From Lutibacter agarilyticus (GTDB lineage Bacteria; Bacteroidota; Bacteroidia; Flavobacteriales; Flavobacteriaceae): a stretch of 64,000 bases of DNA. The notes beneath the pieces were generated by a model. It was not told where the DNA came from and made no database searches. It saw nothing but the letters and a program-made list of their open reading frames with translations. A program made the position numbers and the translations under genes. Each line of letters opens with the position of its first letter. Positions within the stretch are counted from its first letter, which is position 1. The stretch is from NCBI RefSeq assembly GCF_900188235.1, contig NZ_FZNT01000001.1:248001-312000 (forward strand), read 5' to 3'. Positions 26,959 through 35,987 of this stretch are shown in pieces.

Positions 26959-29271
26959 TTATCTATTTAAAACCAGACCAATGTTAAAAAATACACGTAC
27001 TTTATTTATATCGTTTACCCAAGAAGCATCAAACGTAATTGGTCCTAAAAAAGAATGGTAAGATGCAGTTGCACCAGCAGACATTATAGTACTTGTTTCA
27101 AAACCAGTGCTCCAGTCTCCTTTAGGTGAAAAAGCTTCTTTTATATATTCATCAAAATTATTAAAACCTACAGAAGCAATGTTAAAATGAGGTGTTAGGT
27201 AAACTTTATTTAATGGATTAAACTGAATACCTAAATTTAATTTTAGTATCTGATTTACATTTAATTCATCTTCATGCAAGCCAGGAAACATAAAACTACC
27301 ATTTCTTGGGTTTAGCATATTTCCACCTAAAAAATATTTAGCAGCATAGCCAAAATCAGTAAAAGAGACTTGATTTTCTAATAAATCATCTTCAAAAATA
27401 AAACCTGCAGTAGCTCCAATAATTCCAGTAATTTTTTTATTGAAATTAATTCTTTCTTCAAAATCGAAGCTTAATTTTGTAAACCCATTTGTATTACCTT
27501 TTTGATCTTCAATAGATTCTTTGGTAAATTTCACATCAGTATCATGAAGTAAAGAACGGCTTAGCATTGCATTAAAATAAGTACCATTTGTAGCGTAAAA
27601 AACTTGATTCATATTATTGAACAAATATTGCGCATATACCTGTATATTATTGAACCTGTAATTATATAAATCTAAAATATTGTCGTTGTATTTTGGGTCA
27701 TTTTCAGGTTTTACATTGGTGTAATTATAATTAATTCCTAAACCTACATACCTATTTAATGAATTGATATTTTTGTTTAACTGATTATCAAATTGCATAA
27801 AACGATATTTCATTTTATCGGCAGAATTACCATCAATAAAAATTTTTTGTTTTAAGTTTTCTGAGAAAAATTCAGATCTCCACCACCAAGATTTTAAATG
27901 TCCAAAATTTTTCTGGTATTGTAGTCGAAGTCTTGGCTGTTCTGCTATATCAACACTTAGTAATAATCTTGAAGAGTTTCCTAGCAAATTTCTAGCTGTA
28001 CTATTTAAAACTAAACCAACACCTCTATAAGTATCATAATGTAAAGAACCTTTAATTTGAAATTTAGCTTTTTCATATCCCGTTATTTCTATCGATTTTT
28101 TATCTTCAAGACCAAGAGAATGAAACGTAATTTGTTTAAAAATTTGAGTTCCCATTGCTTTATCAATACCTTTAATAAGATCATTAGTTGTATATTTTGT
28201 ATTGATTTTTATATTGGCTCTAGCTTTTACCAAATCAATATTTGCCTTGCTTATTCCCGAGTATTTTATTGAATCAAGTATAAATTCTTTAGCTATCTTA
28301 GGAAGACCTTGTGGAGTTGAATTAAATCTTTTTAGTTGTTCAGACAAATCAACAAGCGCTTTCATATTTATATTTGTACCTATTTTTCCTTGTTCATAAA
28401 TTTCTTTACTATTAGTAAAGTCACCAGTAGAATAAGTTAAATATTCAGTATGGTCTATTAAAACATCACATAGTTTTCTATTTTCAGGATTTTTTAAATT
28501 ACTGTTTATCATTCCTGTTTGAAAAAGTAATGTAGCAATATTGTCTAATTCTTCAATAGGAGCCATTCCTCCACCAACATCACTTCCAATAATAATATCA
28601 GCACCCATTTCCTTTGCAACATCAGTTGCAAAGTTGTTAAGCACACCACCATCAACAAGTAAGGTTTCTTTATAGGTAACAGGTTCAAAAACTGTAGGAA
28701 TAGACATACTGGCTCTCATAGCTACCAATAAAGAGCCTTTATCCATAATTATTTCTTTACCATTTACAATGTCTGTAGCCATAGCTCTGTATGGTATTGG
28801 AAGTTTATCAAAATCAACGATATTATAAACAGGGTAGGTTAAAACAGCTAAAAATTCACGAAGGTTTTGATCACTTATAAGTCCAGTACTAACTTTTGGT
28901 TTTCCTTTATCAAGGTCAAAATCAACTACATATTTATTAAATTCACTTTTTTCTTCAACACTAACATCTTTAAGAGAAATACCTCCACCTAACAAATAAT
29001 TCCAGTCAGCATTATTTGCAATGTTAGCAATGCTATCACCTGAATAGCCTGCGGAATATAAACCACCTACAATACTTCCCATACTTGTTCCAATAATTAA
29101 ATCGGGTACAATATTTAAGGAATCTAAAGCTTGAAGTAACGGTATATGCGCTACTCCTTTTGCACCTCCACCACTCAAAACTACGACTACTTTTGGTTTT
29201 TTTTCTTGAGAAAAAGTTAGTTGAGGAATTGTGATAAAAATGATTAAGATGAAAATTTTCAATAGTTTCAT
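26959..29271 (-). CDS. Patatin-like phospholipase with POTRA and outer membrane barrel (PlpD type)
   Basis: Type Vd autotransporter-like protein of 770 residues: signal peptide (1-21), patatin domain (26-290), a POTRA-like linker (about 315-390) and a 16-strand BamA-type barrel (to 770). The patatin domain has the oxyanion loop SGGGAKG (33-39), nucleophile Ser63 in GTSMG, and Asp207 in VDGG. The lipase is expected to act on phospholipids at the cell surface or on membranes. The C-terminus ends in ...VFFNIGLVLNR, close to a beta-signal. It has its own promoter. Family assignment is by motif and domain order. Confidence 0.9.
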   Translation of the reverse strand: MKLLKIFILIIFITIPQLTFSQEKKPKVVVVLSGGGAKGVAHIPLLQALDSLNIVPDLIIGTSMGSIVGGLYSAGYSGDSIANIANNADWNYLLGGGISLKDVSVEEKSEFNKYVVDFDLDKGKPKVSTGLISDQNLREFLAVLTYPVYNIVDFDKLPIPYRAMATDIVNGKEIIMDKGSLLVAMRASMSIPTVFEPVTYKETLLVDGGVLNNFATDVAKEMGADIIIGSDVGGGMAPIEELDNIATLLFQTGMINSNLKNPENRKLCDVLIDHTEYLTYSTGDFTNSKEIYEQGKIGTNINMKALVDLSEQLKRFNSTPQGLPKIAKEFILDSIKYSGISKANIDLVKARANIKINTKYTTNDLIKGIDKAMGTQIFKQITFHSLGLEDKKSIEITGYEKAKFQIKGSLHYDTYRGVGLVLNSTARNLLGNSSRLLLSVDIAEQPRLRLQYQKNFGHLKSWWWRSEFFSENLKQKIFIDGNSADKMKYRFMQFDNQLNKNINSLNRYVGLGINYNYTNVKPENDPKYNDNILDLYNYRFNNIQVYAQYLFNNMNQVFYATNGTYFNAMLSRSLLHDTDVKFTKESIEDQKGNTNGFTKLSFDFEERINFNKKITGIIGATAGFIFEDDLLENQVSFTDFGYAAKYFLGGNMLNPRNGSFMFPGLHEDELNVNQILKLNLGIQFNPLNKVYLTPHFNIASVGFNNFDEYIKEAFSPKGDWSTGFETSTIMSAGATASYHSFLGPITFDASWVNDINKVRVFFNIGLVLNR

Positions 29272-29323
29272 ATAGCTTAATTTTACAGATTTGTTTGAGT
29301 TTAAAGTCCTAAATTTAGTTATT

Positions 29324-29331
29324 CAAATATA
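29324..29331 (-). promoter_or_regulatory. Predicted -7 box for the patatin gene (TATATTTG)
   Basis: Minus-strand TATATTTG matches TAnnTTTG and lies 52 bases before the patatin gene ATG. It sits just 7 bases past the stop of the hydrolase gene. Confidence 0.5.
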
Positions 29332-29337
29332 GTTTTA

Positions 29338-30294
29338 TTAATTATTATAGGAGAAAAAATCAATAAGAATCTGCGTTAGTTCTTCTGGTTGATCTTCTTG
29401 TATAAAATGATTTGCATTTAAATTATAATGTGTTTGATTTTTTGCTCCTGGAATATTTTGTTGCAAAATACTGTCTTTACCTTTCCACATTAAATCGTTA
29501 TGATTTCCCCAAATAGTAATAAATGGTTTGTTGAAATTTTTAAGCTTTACATTTAATTCTTGATTTATAATAGCTTCTTTTTCATCCTTATTGGTAGGTA
29601 TCAATGAAGGAAATTTACGGACAGCATTAAAATCACTTTTCGACTTAAAAGGGGTATCGTATTGTAGTTTTATAGAGTCTGGTAATTTTATATTTGAACC
29701 CCAATCCATAATATTTCCTGCGGAAAATGTAGGCTCGTTTTGTGCATAATTTACAAAACCCATAAAACTGTCAGGTATGGTTTCACTTCCTTCAAATAAA
29801 TAACTATATGAAACAGCTACTTTCTGAAATAATTCTGGTTGATTTGCAACAATTCTTAGGGAAATCATTCCACCCCAATCGTGAGCAAATAAATGAATAT
29901 CAGTTAGTTTAAGTTGCTTAATAAAATTAGTAAGCCATTTTGTATGGTTTAAATAAGTAATTATGTTTGAATTTGTTGGTTTATCAGAATATCCAAACCC
30001 AATAAGGTCAGGAATAATTACTCTAAAATGTTGTTTTACTAATTTTGGAGCAATATTTCTATACAAAAATGAACTATTTGGTTCTCCATGCATCAATAAA
30101 ATTATTGGATCTTTACGATTTCCAATATCTAAATAAGCCATTTTCAGAGAATCACCAATAGTTTCGTAGTTGTATTGTTTGTTTGAAAAAAAATCTATTT
30201 TTTCAATTGTATGTTTATTTTTTTTACAACCTATAAAAAAGAAACAGCTAAAAACAGCTATTAAAGTTAAATTCATTAAATAATTTACATTCAT
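29338..30294 (-). CDS. Haloalkane-dehalogenase-like alpha/beta hydrolase, lipoprotein
   Basis: A 318-residue alpha/beta hydrolase with a lipoprotein signal (IGC, lipid Cys23). HGEPNSSFLYR (70-80) and nucleophile Asp139 in HDWGG resemble haloalkane dehalogenases, where Trp next to the nucleophile helps bind halide, and the catalytic His is in NHFIQED near the end. Epoxide hydrolases of this fold also use Asp, so dehalogenase activity is inference. An anchored hydrolase outside the cytoplasm is unusual for this family. An in-frame ATG six codons later is an alternative start. It has its own -7 box. Confidence 0.83.
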   Translation of the reverse strand: MNVNYLMNLTLIAVFSCFFFIGCKKNKHTIEKIDFFSNKQYNYETIGDSLKMAYLDIGNRKDPIILLMHGEPNSSFLYRNIAPKLVKQHFRVIIPDLIGFGYSDKPTNSNIITYLNHTKWLTNFIKQLKLTDIHLFAHDWGGMISLRIVANQPELFQKVAVSYSYLFEGSETIPDSFMGFVNYAQNEPTFSAGNIMDWGSNIKLPDSIKLQYDTPFKSKSDFNAVRKFPSLIPTNKDEKEAIINQELNVKLKNFNKPFITIWGNHNDLMWKGKDSILQQNIPGAKNQTHYNLNANHFIQEDQPEELTQILIDFFSYNN

Positions 30295-30346
30295 AATGAA
30301 AAATAGGTTTCTTTATATTTTTAGATGTTGTGTTATGTCTTAAAGA

Positions 30347-30354
30347 CAAAGATA
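30347..30354 (-). promoter_or_regulatory. Predicted -7 box for the hydrolase gene (TATCTTTG)
   Basis: Minus-strand TATCTTTG matches TAnnTTTG, 52 bases before the hydrolase ATG. Confidence 0.5.
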
Positions 30355-30369
30355 CTTATTCATTAATAT

Positions 30370-30600
30370 TTATGATGTGAAATTGTAGGGTAATTTCCAC
30401 TCAAACATAAAATTTGAACCTGTTCCACCGGCAACATCTATTTCAGCTATCATAAATTCTGTTGATTCCATTGGGGTTAAAAAAATGGCTCTTTTAAATA
30501 TTTTCTGACAGATGCTCCGTGCGTATCGAAATAATCGGCTTTTAAAATATAAATGGTGTCTAATTCACTCATGTTTATAAAACTAACCATTGTGTTTAAA
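30370..30600 (-). pseudogene. Frameshifted remnant of a DUF3124 protein
   Basis: The minus strand reads VSFINMSELDTIYILKADYF, then DTHGASVRKYLKEPF, followed by a stop; the next frame continues TPMESTEFMIAEIDVAGG, then TGSNFMFEWKLPYN to a stop at 30370. The two halves join at a run of seven A residues (30479-30485); one more base would restore the frame. The parts match the C-terminus of DUF3124 proteins (Tyr-Asp-Thr-His-Gly, Gly-Gly-Thr-Gly-x-Asn-Phe). A further stop precedes the conserved part, and the signal peptide is missing. This accounts for the 526-base gap; the rest (30601-30820) shows nothing. Confidence 0.75.
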
Positions 30601-30820
30601 TTGTGTGTTTTATGTTATGAAATAATTTGATTTTTAGAATAAATTGATAAGTGAAATTTTCCAAATTTAAGTGAAAATTCAGCTTTAATGTTTGCAATTC
30701 GTTTAGTTAAGTTTTGGGTATTTATAGTGCTAATTTATTTTTTTGTATAATTTATAAGTAGGGTTGAAATATATAAATGATTATTTTTCAAAGGGTTTAA
30801 CCTTGCTAACCATAGTTTAA

Positions 30821-31861
30821 CTAATTAAGTTTGTTTTCTATTTTATTCATTTGTATTTCTATAGCACTTGGAGATTTAAATCGTATGCCCAAAAAAAGGT
30901 GATAAAAAACTTTTGTTTCAAAATTAATAGCAGTTGTGTTTTCTTGTTTATATTTTGTTCCTGAAATGTTTGCGTACAACCCTGTATAAAAACCATCACC
31001 ATTATAGCCTATGCCAGTTTTTCCATCCCATCTTAAAATAAAATTGTCTTGGTTTGTTTTAATATTTCTAGTTGGTTGTCTTGTTGTTAATTTAGTATTT
31101 AAATAACCTAAACTACCTTGAAAATTTAAGGAAACATAAAATTTTTCTTTTGCAACAAAAGTATAAGCATAACCTGGTCCAACACTTGTTTCAAAGTTAT
31201 TAGATTTTTGCGTGTTAAAACTAGATGATGTATCATCAATTGTATAGTAACGAAAATTAAATACGGGTATAAAACTTCCAGCACTTTTTAATTGGCGCTC
31301 AGTTTGTGATGTTAAACTTCTAAGTGAAAACTTGGTATTACTATAGTAACCTAAAGTAAAGGAAAACCCTTTATATTTTAAATCAGGAAACTGTATATAT
31401 GGATCTCCTTTAGTCCTTGTTGTAAAATCGTTTGAATTTTTAAGATAATAACCTTTAACTTTTGAATACGAAAGATTTGAAAACCAGTGTTTAAAAACTA
31501 ATGAAGTGCCTAACCTAAATGATTTTGTATTACCTTTTGCATCTTCATCACCATTACCGGGTATGAATTTTGGAGCAACCTCTAAACCAAATGATATGAA
31601 TTTGTAATTTAATTTTAAACGTAAATTTGTAGGAGTGTTAGGGTATAGTATAAATTTTTCTGTAACAGTTTTAACTTCAAATATTTCGTAGGAATTATTT
31701 AATGAAATATCTACAGCAATTTTATCTCCCATTTTTTCTATCCAGCCATCTTCAATTTTCACACCTAGACTATCTGTTGTTTGTGCCCTAATAGAAATTA
31801 ATACACACAGTGAAAACGTTACTGTTAGGATAACATGTCTTAATATGGCTTGTCTATTCAT
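30821..31861 (-). CDS. DUF4421 outer membrane protein
   Basis: A 346-residue exported protein with a signal peptide (residues about 8-26, ending RAQ) and a run of alternating hydrophobic strands ending in FLGIRFKSP, consistent with an outer membrane beta barrel. The DUF4421 family is common in Bacteroidota and has no assigned function. It is the only gene in a stretch of decayed elements. No clear -7 box upstream. Confidence 0.8.
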   Translation of the reverse strand: MNRQAILRHVILTVTFSLCVLISIRAQTTDSLGVKIEDGWIEKMGDKIAVDISLNNSYEIFEVKTVTEKFILYPNTPTNLRLKLNYKFISFGLEVAPKFIPGNGDEDAKGNTKSFRLGTSLVFKHWFSNLSYSKVKGYYLKNSNDFTTRTKGDPYIQFPDLKYKGFSFTLGYYSNTKFSLRSLTSQTERQLKSAGSFIPVFNFRYYTIDDTSSSFNTQKSNNFETSVGPGYAYTFVAKEKFYVSLNFQGSLGYLNTKLTTRQPTRNIKTNQDNFILRWDGKTGIGYNGDGFYTGLYANISGTKYKQENTTAINFETKVFYHLFLGIRFKSPSAIEIQMNKIENKLN

Positions 31862-32093
31862 TTTTCTGTGATTTAATCAAACCTTCTATAAATTATTGCC
31901 AACGGGCTCCTTTATTTTGCACTATAAAATTAGACTTATTAACCTTTACTAAGAAACAAGATGAGAACTAAAACGGGTTTTAGAATTAAGTTCTATTATT
32001 AGTATTAGTTCTCTTTTCTCTCTTAGGTTGCTTACGACCATTTGGAGACCCCATTAAAAGTAATGTAATAATTTTTAATTTAATTATAAAATT

Positions 32094-32216
32094 ATGAAAA
32101 ATTATGTAGATTTAATCGGAATTGATGTGTCAAAATTAACAATAGATACTCATATGCACAAAACAGACCTTCATCGTTTTTTTTTAAACAATATAAAGGG
32201 TTTTAAGAACTCTTAA
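32094..32216 (+). mobile_element. IS110-family transposase N-terminal fragment
   Basis: A 40-codon open stretch begins with ATG and contains VDLIGIDVSKLTIDTHMH, the first DEDD-type (RuvC-like) motif of IS110 transposases. It ends at a stop after KGFKNS; shifting one frame gives WANTH, so the gene is broken there. Full members have about 330 residues. The flanking AT-rich DNA 32217-32394 shows no rest of the gene. This fragment occupies the 533-base gap between the DUF4421 gene and the serine hydrolase remnant. Confidence 0.75.
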
Positions 32217-32394
32217 TTTGGGCAAATACACACTTAGGATTGATTTGAAGAGCCAACATTCGCGTATATAAAAAGTAGCGATTAAAAATCACCAATTTTT
32301 CGGTTAAAACAATTTTACAAAAAAAAGTGCATACCTTCTAGACTTGTACTTACTTCTTTATTTTTGATATAAGTTGTTGTAATGCGTTTTTAAT

Positions 32395-33132
32395 TTAATG
32401 CTTCGCTGCCAATTCTGCTATTTCTCTAGTAATTTTTGTTGGTGAATTACAATCACAATTTTTCAGTCTAACAACATAAATATCATAATTAGGAAGATAT
32501 ACACCCGTAGATTTAAATCCAAAAAAGAGTCCACCATGTTCTCTGGTAGGAACTCCATTTATTTCTTTAATATGCCATCCATAACTATAGTTAATATGCT
32601 CCCCGTTATTCAATGTATAATTTGTATATGCTTTTTCAGTTGTTTCTTTGCTAATTAAAAGGTTATTTTTTATGGTTTCTTGCCAAGTAAACATATCATT
32701 GACGTTAGATATCAATGCACTGGTAGAATAAGCAAAAGAATAACTAACTTGTCTACGATTAACATAACCATTCTTATTATGGTAATCTGAAGCTCTGTTT
32801 TTAAGAATTTCTCTATGACTTCTATATTTTAGGCTATCATTCCTAGTTTTATAAAAATTTGTTCTTTAACAAAATCACCATATGGCAGTCCACTTAATTT
32901 TTCAATGATATGGCCCAATATTACATATCCCGAATTATTATATTTAAATTTTTCCCCTTGAACAAAATCAATAGGTTCGTTTTCAAAAAAAATCAATTAG
33001 CTCCAGAGGAGTCAAGTCTTGTTTTGAAATTCTATTTAGTCCTTTAACTCTAGTAAAATCTTTAATCCCCGATGTGTGTGTTAACAAACGGTGTATGGTA
33101 ATGACAAAATTACTTACTAGATTGTACGCCAT
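32395..33132 (-). pseudogene. Broken beta-lactamase-family serine hydrolase
   Basis: Three frames in turn give ITIHRLLTHTSGIKDF near 33080-33130, then GEKFKYNNSGYVILGHIIEK near 32900-32960, then HNKNGYVNRRQVSYSFAYS through to the stop at 32395. YNNSGY is the Tyr-x-Asn motif and REHGGLFFGFKS the final His-x-Gly motif of the class C/PBP family. At least two frameshifts break the gene (near 32870 and 32995), and the start with the active-site Ser-x-x-Lys is missing. The open piece 32395-32715 (106 codons) is only the C-terminal part. Confidence 0.82.
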
Positions 33133-33183
33133 ATTATAATTTTTAAATCAAACTTTTTATATATTTTAACGGGTTTGGAATAA

Positions 33184-34260
33184 TTACTTTAAAGGAATAA
33201 AAAGAGAATATGAATTGCCATCCTTTTCTAGCACTGCAACCGTTAAAACAGTTGCAACACCATCTTCAACAAAGATAAAAGGGCGCTCTAATCTGCCTGC
33301 TAATATTTCTGTACCATCAGCTTTTTTTATTGCTTTATCTAACACCTTATAATGCTTTGCTTTTTTCCAGTTAACTCCATCAACAGATGTAATCATGCCC
33401 ATATATCCAAATGCATGATAAATACCATAATAACGATCTCTTGTCGCATCATACCAAATAGCTGGATCTTCAGAATTTAAATTCCCCACAGCTAGTTTAG
33501 GTTGAATTTTCCAGGGGCCTATCGGTGTGTTTGACAAAGCAATTGCTTGACTTCTTATGAGTTCATTTTGAGTTGGCCATTTGCCATTTGAGTATTTAAC
33601 ATTTGGCTTATCACCTCTAACAATCATGATATAACCACCATCAGGTCGTTTTGAAACAGCCGGATTACATGTAATTTGAGCAATAGGACCTTCAGGTTCT
33701 ACTATGGGGTTGTCAAATCTTTTCCAGGGTCCATTCACACTTTCGGAAACAGCAACTCCAATTCGTTGATTTTGTCTTACCAGTGCTCGAAATTCATTAG
33801 AGATGCCACCATGCCGTGCCTCTTCCCATTCTATTTTAGATAGTATTCTTCCACCTACATTAGTTGACATATAATACAAGTAGTATTTACCATCAAAGAA
33901 CTTGATTCTGGGGTTATGTGCAGTGTAAGCATCCCAATAATCAGGTCCGCGACCTTCTAATACAACTTCTTTATGAACATAGGGTCCTGCAACCGAATCA
34001 GCCACTGCATGAGATACAATACCGTCGGTAAGCCATGAACTAAAGCCAATTGCTTGTGACATCTGAGCATAAAAGAGGTGATATTTTCCATCTTCTCCTT
34101 TTACTATTGAAGAACCCCAATTGTGATAATCAGAATCTCTTAAAATATTTTTCTCATTAACTTCTAAAATCTTGTTTGCTAAATCCAGATTATCTGTATT
34201 TTCTTGTGCTACCAAACTTAAAGGTAAACACAATAAAACGGTATAAATTATCATTTTCAT
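33184..34260 (-). CDS. Secreted five-bladed propeller glycosidase-like protein (GH43/GH117-like)
   Basis: A 358-residue exported protein with signal peptide MKMIIYTVLLCLPLSLVAQ. Repeated blades with DGKYHLFYAQ, FDGKYYLYYMS, PDGGYIMIVR and RDRYYGIYHA fit a five-bladed beta-propeller as in GH43 and related families; likely acidic residues are Asp in the first blade and Glu in EPEGP near 220. Substrate unknown; a plant or algal polysaccharide is likely. The open frame extends to 34401, but the extra 47 residues run through a structured element and contain no signal, so I place the start at 34260. Confidence 0.75.
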   Translation of the reverse strand: MKMIIYTVLLCLPLSLVAQENTDNLDLANKILEVNEKNILRDSDYHNWGSSIVKGEDGKYHLFYAQMSQAIGFSSWLTDGIVSHAVADSVAGPYVHKEVVLEGRGPDYWDAYTAHNPRIKFFDGKYYLYYMSTNVGGRILSKIEWEEARHGGISNEFRALVRQNQRIGVAVSESVNGPWKRFDNPIVEPEGPIAQITCNPAVSKRPDGGYIMIVRGDKPNVKYSNGKWPTQNELIRSQAIALSNTPIGPWKIQPKLAVGNLNSEDPAIWYDATRDRYYGIYHAFGYMGMITSVDGVNWKKAKHYKVLDKAIKKADGTEILAGRLERPFIFVEDGVATVLTVAVLEKDGNSYSLFIPLK

Positions 34261-34326
34261 AATATGTATATATTTTATTTTCATCAAATTTATTAATGTT
34301 ACGTCAGTACATGTTTTCAGCTTGTA

Positions 34327-34460
34327 GCTAACGATCTTGGCTTTGATTTCGTTAGCGAGTGGTACGCGAGTATCATTCCACTGTAACCATAAATTTATCA
34401 AAAAGGCTTGAAAATCCGATTAGGAATTTCAAGCCGTAATGAACTATAGCCGTTGTTGGC
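34327..34460. repeat. Structured intergenic element with two hairpins, possible cassette boundary
   Basis: Inverted repeat GCTAACGA/TCGTTAGC (34327-34356) and inverted repeat GGCTTGAAAATCC/GGAATTTCAAGCC with one mismatch (34405-34435), followed by CTATAGCCGTTGTTGGC. The combination of two stems and this tail is reminiscent of repeats that bound accessory genes in Bacteroidota. I cannot show other copies in this window. It occupies the gap between the propeller gene and the small lipoprotein. Confidence 0.5.
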
Positions 34461-34488
34461 ATTTTGTTTTTGTTATAGGGAAAAATTA

Positions 34489-34887
34489 TTAATCAGGTAA
34501 AGTTCTACCCGAAATTTCCACTTTTCCATTATTAATAGTTGAATCGGGAGTATTATTCCCAAGTGTATCAGTTTCTGATTGTGAATCTCCGCCTTCTGGT
34601 ACCCAAACAGCAGTAATACTTAATGAGCCTTGATAAGGAATGTCTCCGTATGCTACTGCTTCCAATCCAAGACCTGCTCTAACATTAAGGTTGATGGTCC
34701 AAGGTGAATTAACATTGGTTAATTCGATAAGTTTGCCTTGACTATCTCTATATTCTACCTTGTTAATGGTTGCACCATTAGTAGCAGTAACTGTGTATGT
34801 AATATTATACATAGTTCTATCTGGTTCGTCATCTTTTGAACAAGAAAATAGTAAAGTAATAATAGAAATAAAGAGTAATTTTCTCAT
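34489..34887 (-). CDS. Small lipoprotein with MmpS-like fold
   Basis: A 132-residue exported lipoprotein (signal ending LLFSC, lipid Cys16). After it comes a beta-sandwich of about 75 residues with ITYTVTATNGATINKVEYRD and SPWTINLNV, which resembles MmpS and related domains, then a Ser/Thr-rich tail. Function unknown; the resemblance is from pattern only. The DNA upstream (34888-34938) is near-identical in layout to the spacer after the next gene. Confidence 0.65.
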   Translation of the reverse strand: MRKLLFISIITLLFSCSKDDEPDRTMYNITYTVTATNGATINKVEYRDSQGKLIELTNVNSPWTINLNVRAGLGLEAVAYGDIPYQGSLSITAVWVPEGGDSQSETDTLGNNTPDSTINNGKVEISGRTLPD

Positions 34888-34938
34888 ACTGTGTAATTTA
34901 AATGTTAATTATATTAATTTTTAAGTTGAATTGGTTTA

Positions 34939-35937
34939 TCAATTTTTTATTATTTTTTTTGAAATTGTTCCCTCATCAGAGGTTACTTTAATAAAATAAA
35001 TTCCAGTGGATAAATTACTAGTATTTATCGTATTTATTTTTCTTAATACATGATTAAATTGTTGTTTTCCTTGAACATTTATCACTTCAAGTTTAGCATT
35101 ATTTAAACCTTTTACATCTATAAATAATTCGTTTTGAATAGGATTAGGATAAAAAGAAATTTCATTTTGAAGAAGTACATTTTCAACACTCAATGTACCG
35201 TTAATAGTGTTAAAGTCTTTCCAAACATCTGCAGTTTGATACGCGCTTAAACTACTAGAAAGAACAATTAGATTACATGCACTAAGATTTCTATTACTAA
35301 AAACATTAGCATTTATAGTTAAAGGTGATGGTATTGCACAACTAACAGAAGTTAAAGTCGAATTTAATGCTTGTACACCAAAAGCAAATACGTCTATGGA
35401 AGTTACTGAATTTCCTATAGAAATAGATGCTAACACATCACTGCCATAAAATGCATAACTTCCAATTGTTTCTACCGAATTAGGAATTGCTAAAGATAAC
35501 AATCCATTATATTCAAATGCCCTATCACCTATTGTTTTTAAAGAATTAGGTAAATCTATAGTTGTTAAACTTGCGCATGATTGAAAAGCATCGTTTCCAA
35601 TTGAAGTAACTGAGTCTCCAATATCTAAGGAAGTCATAAAAAGACAACCTTTAAATGCATTTGCACCAATTGAAGTTACGGAGTTTGGTATAACAGCAGA
35701 AGACAAATCTATCTTATCTTCAAAAGCATTATCATCAATCATAGTTACAGTATAGTCTATAGAACTATTGTTTACCGTTTCAGGTATAACCATATCGGTA
35801 ACTGGAGATGCTAATCCTGTAACCTTTACATTGGTGGTTGAGGGAATAACCTCATAATTAATATTATCAATTGTAAAAGTTTGAGCTTGAATAAAACTGA
35901 AACTTATTAAAGTAACAAAGAGTAGTAATTTTTTCAT
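34939..35937 (-). CDS. Leucine-rich repeat (BspA-type) protein with T9SS sorting domain
   Basis: Secreted protein of 332 residues with a signal peptide ending IQAQ. Residues about 60-210 form BspA-type LRR repeats (NSVTSIGANAFKGC, NSVETIGSYAFYGS and others, period about 23). The C-terminal 75 residues are a type IX sorting domain (SFYPNPIQNELFIDV near 262, then LSTGIYFIKVTS and KKIIKN). It is exported by T9SS and attached to the surface. Start chosen at the ATG at 35937, since the earlier one lacks a signal. PorX is present at 4081-5631. Confidence 0.9.
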   Translation of the reverse strand: MKKLLLFVTLISFSFIQAQTFTIDNINYEVIPSTTNVKVTGLASPVTDMVIPETVNNSSIDYTVTMIDDNAFEDKIDLSSAVIPNSVTSIGANAFKGCLFMTSLDIGDSVTSIGNDAFQSCASLTTIDLPNSLKTIGDRAFEYNGLLSLAIPNSVETIGSYAFYGSDVLASISIGNSVTSIDVFAFGVQALNSTLTSVSCAIPSPLTINANVFSNRNLSACNLIVLSSSLSAYQTADVWKDFNTINGTLSVENVLLQNEISFYPNPIQNELFIDVKGLNNAKLEVINVQGKQQFNHVLRKINTINTSNLSTGIYFIKVTSDEGTISKKIIKN

Positions 35938-35987
35938 AATGTTCAATTTAAATATTAATTATATAATTTTTTAGTTGAATTGGTTTG

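Noticed and set aside
30479-30485. Phase variation by the A run in the DUF3124 gene
   Set aside because: The tract is short and another stop lies upstream, so a switch would not restore the protein.
34327-34356. Integron attC site
   Set aside because: The arm GCTAAC does not match the RYYYAAC/GTTRRRY core and no integrase is in the window.
34261-34401. Longer start for the propeller protein
   Set aside because: The extra 47 codons run through the two-hairpin element and precede the signal peptide.
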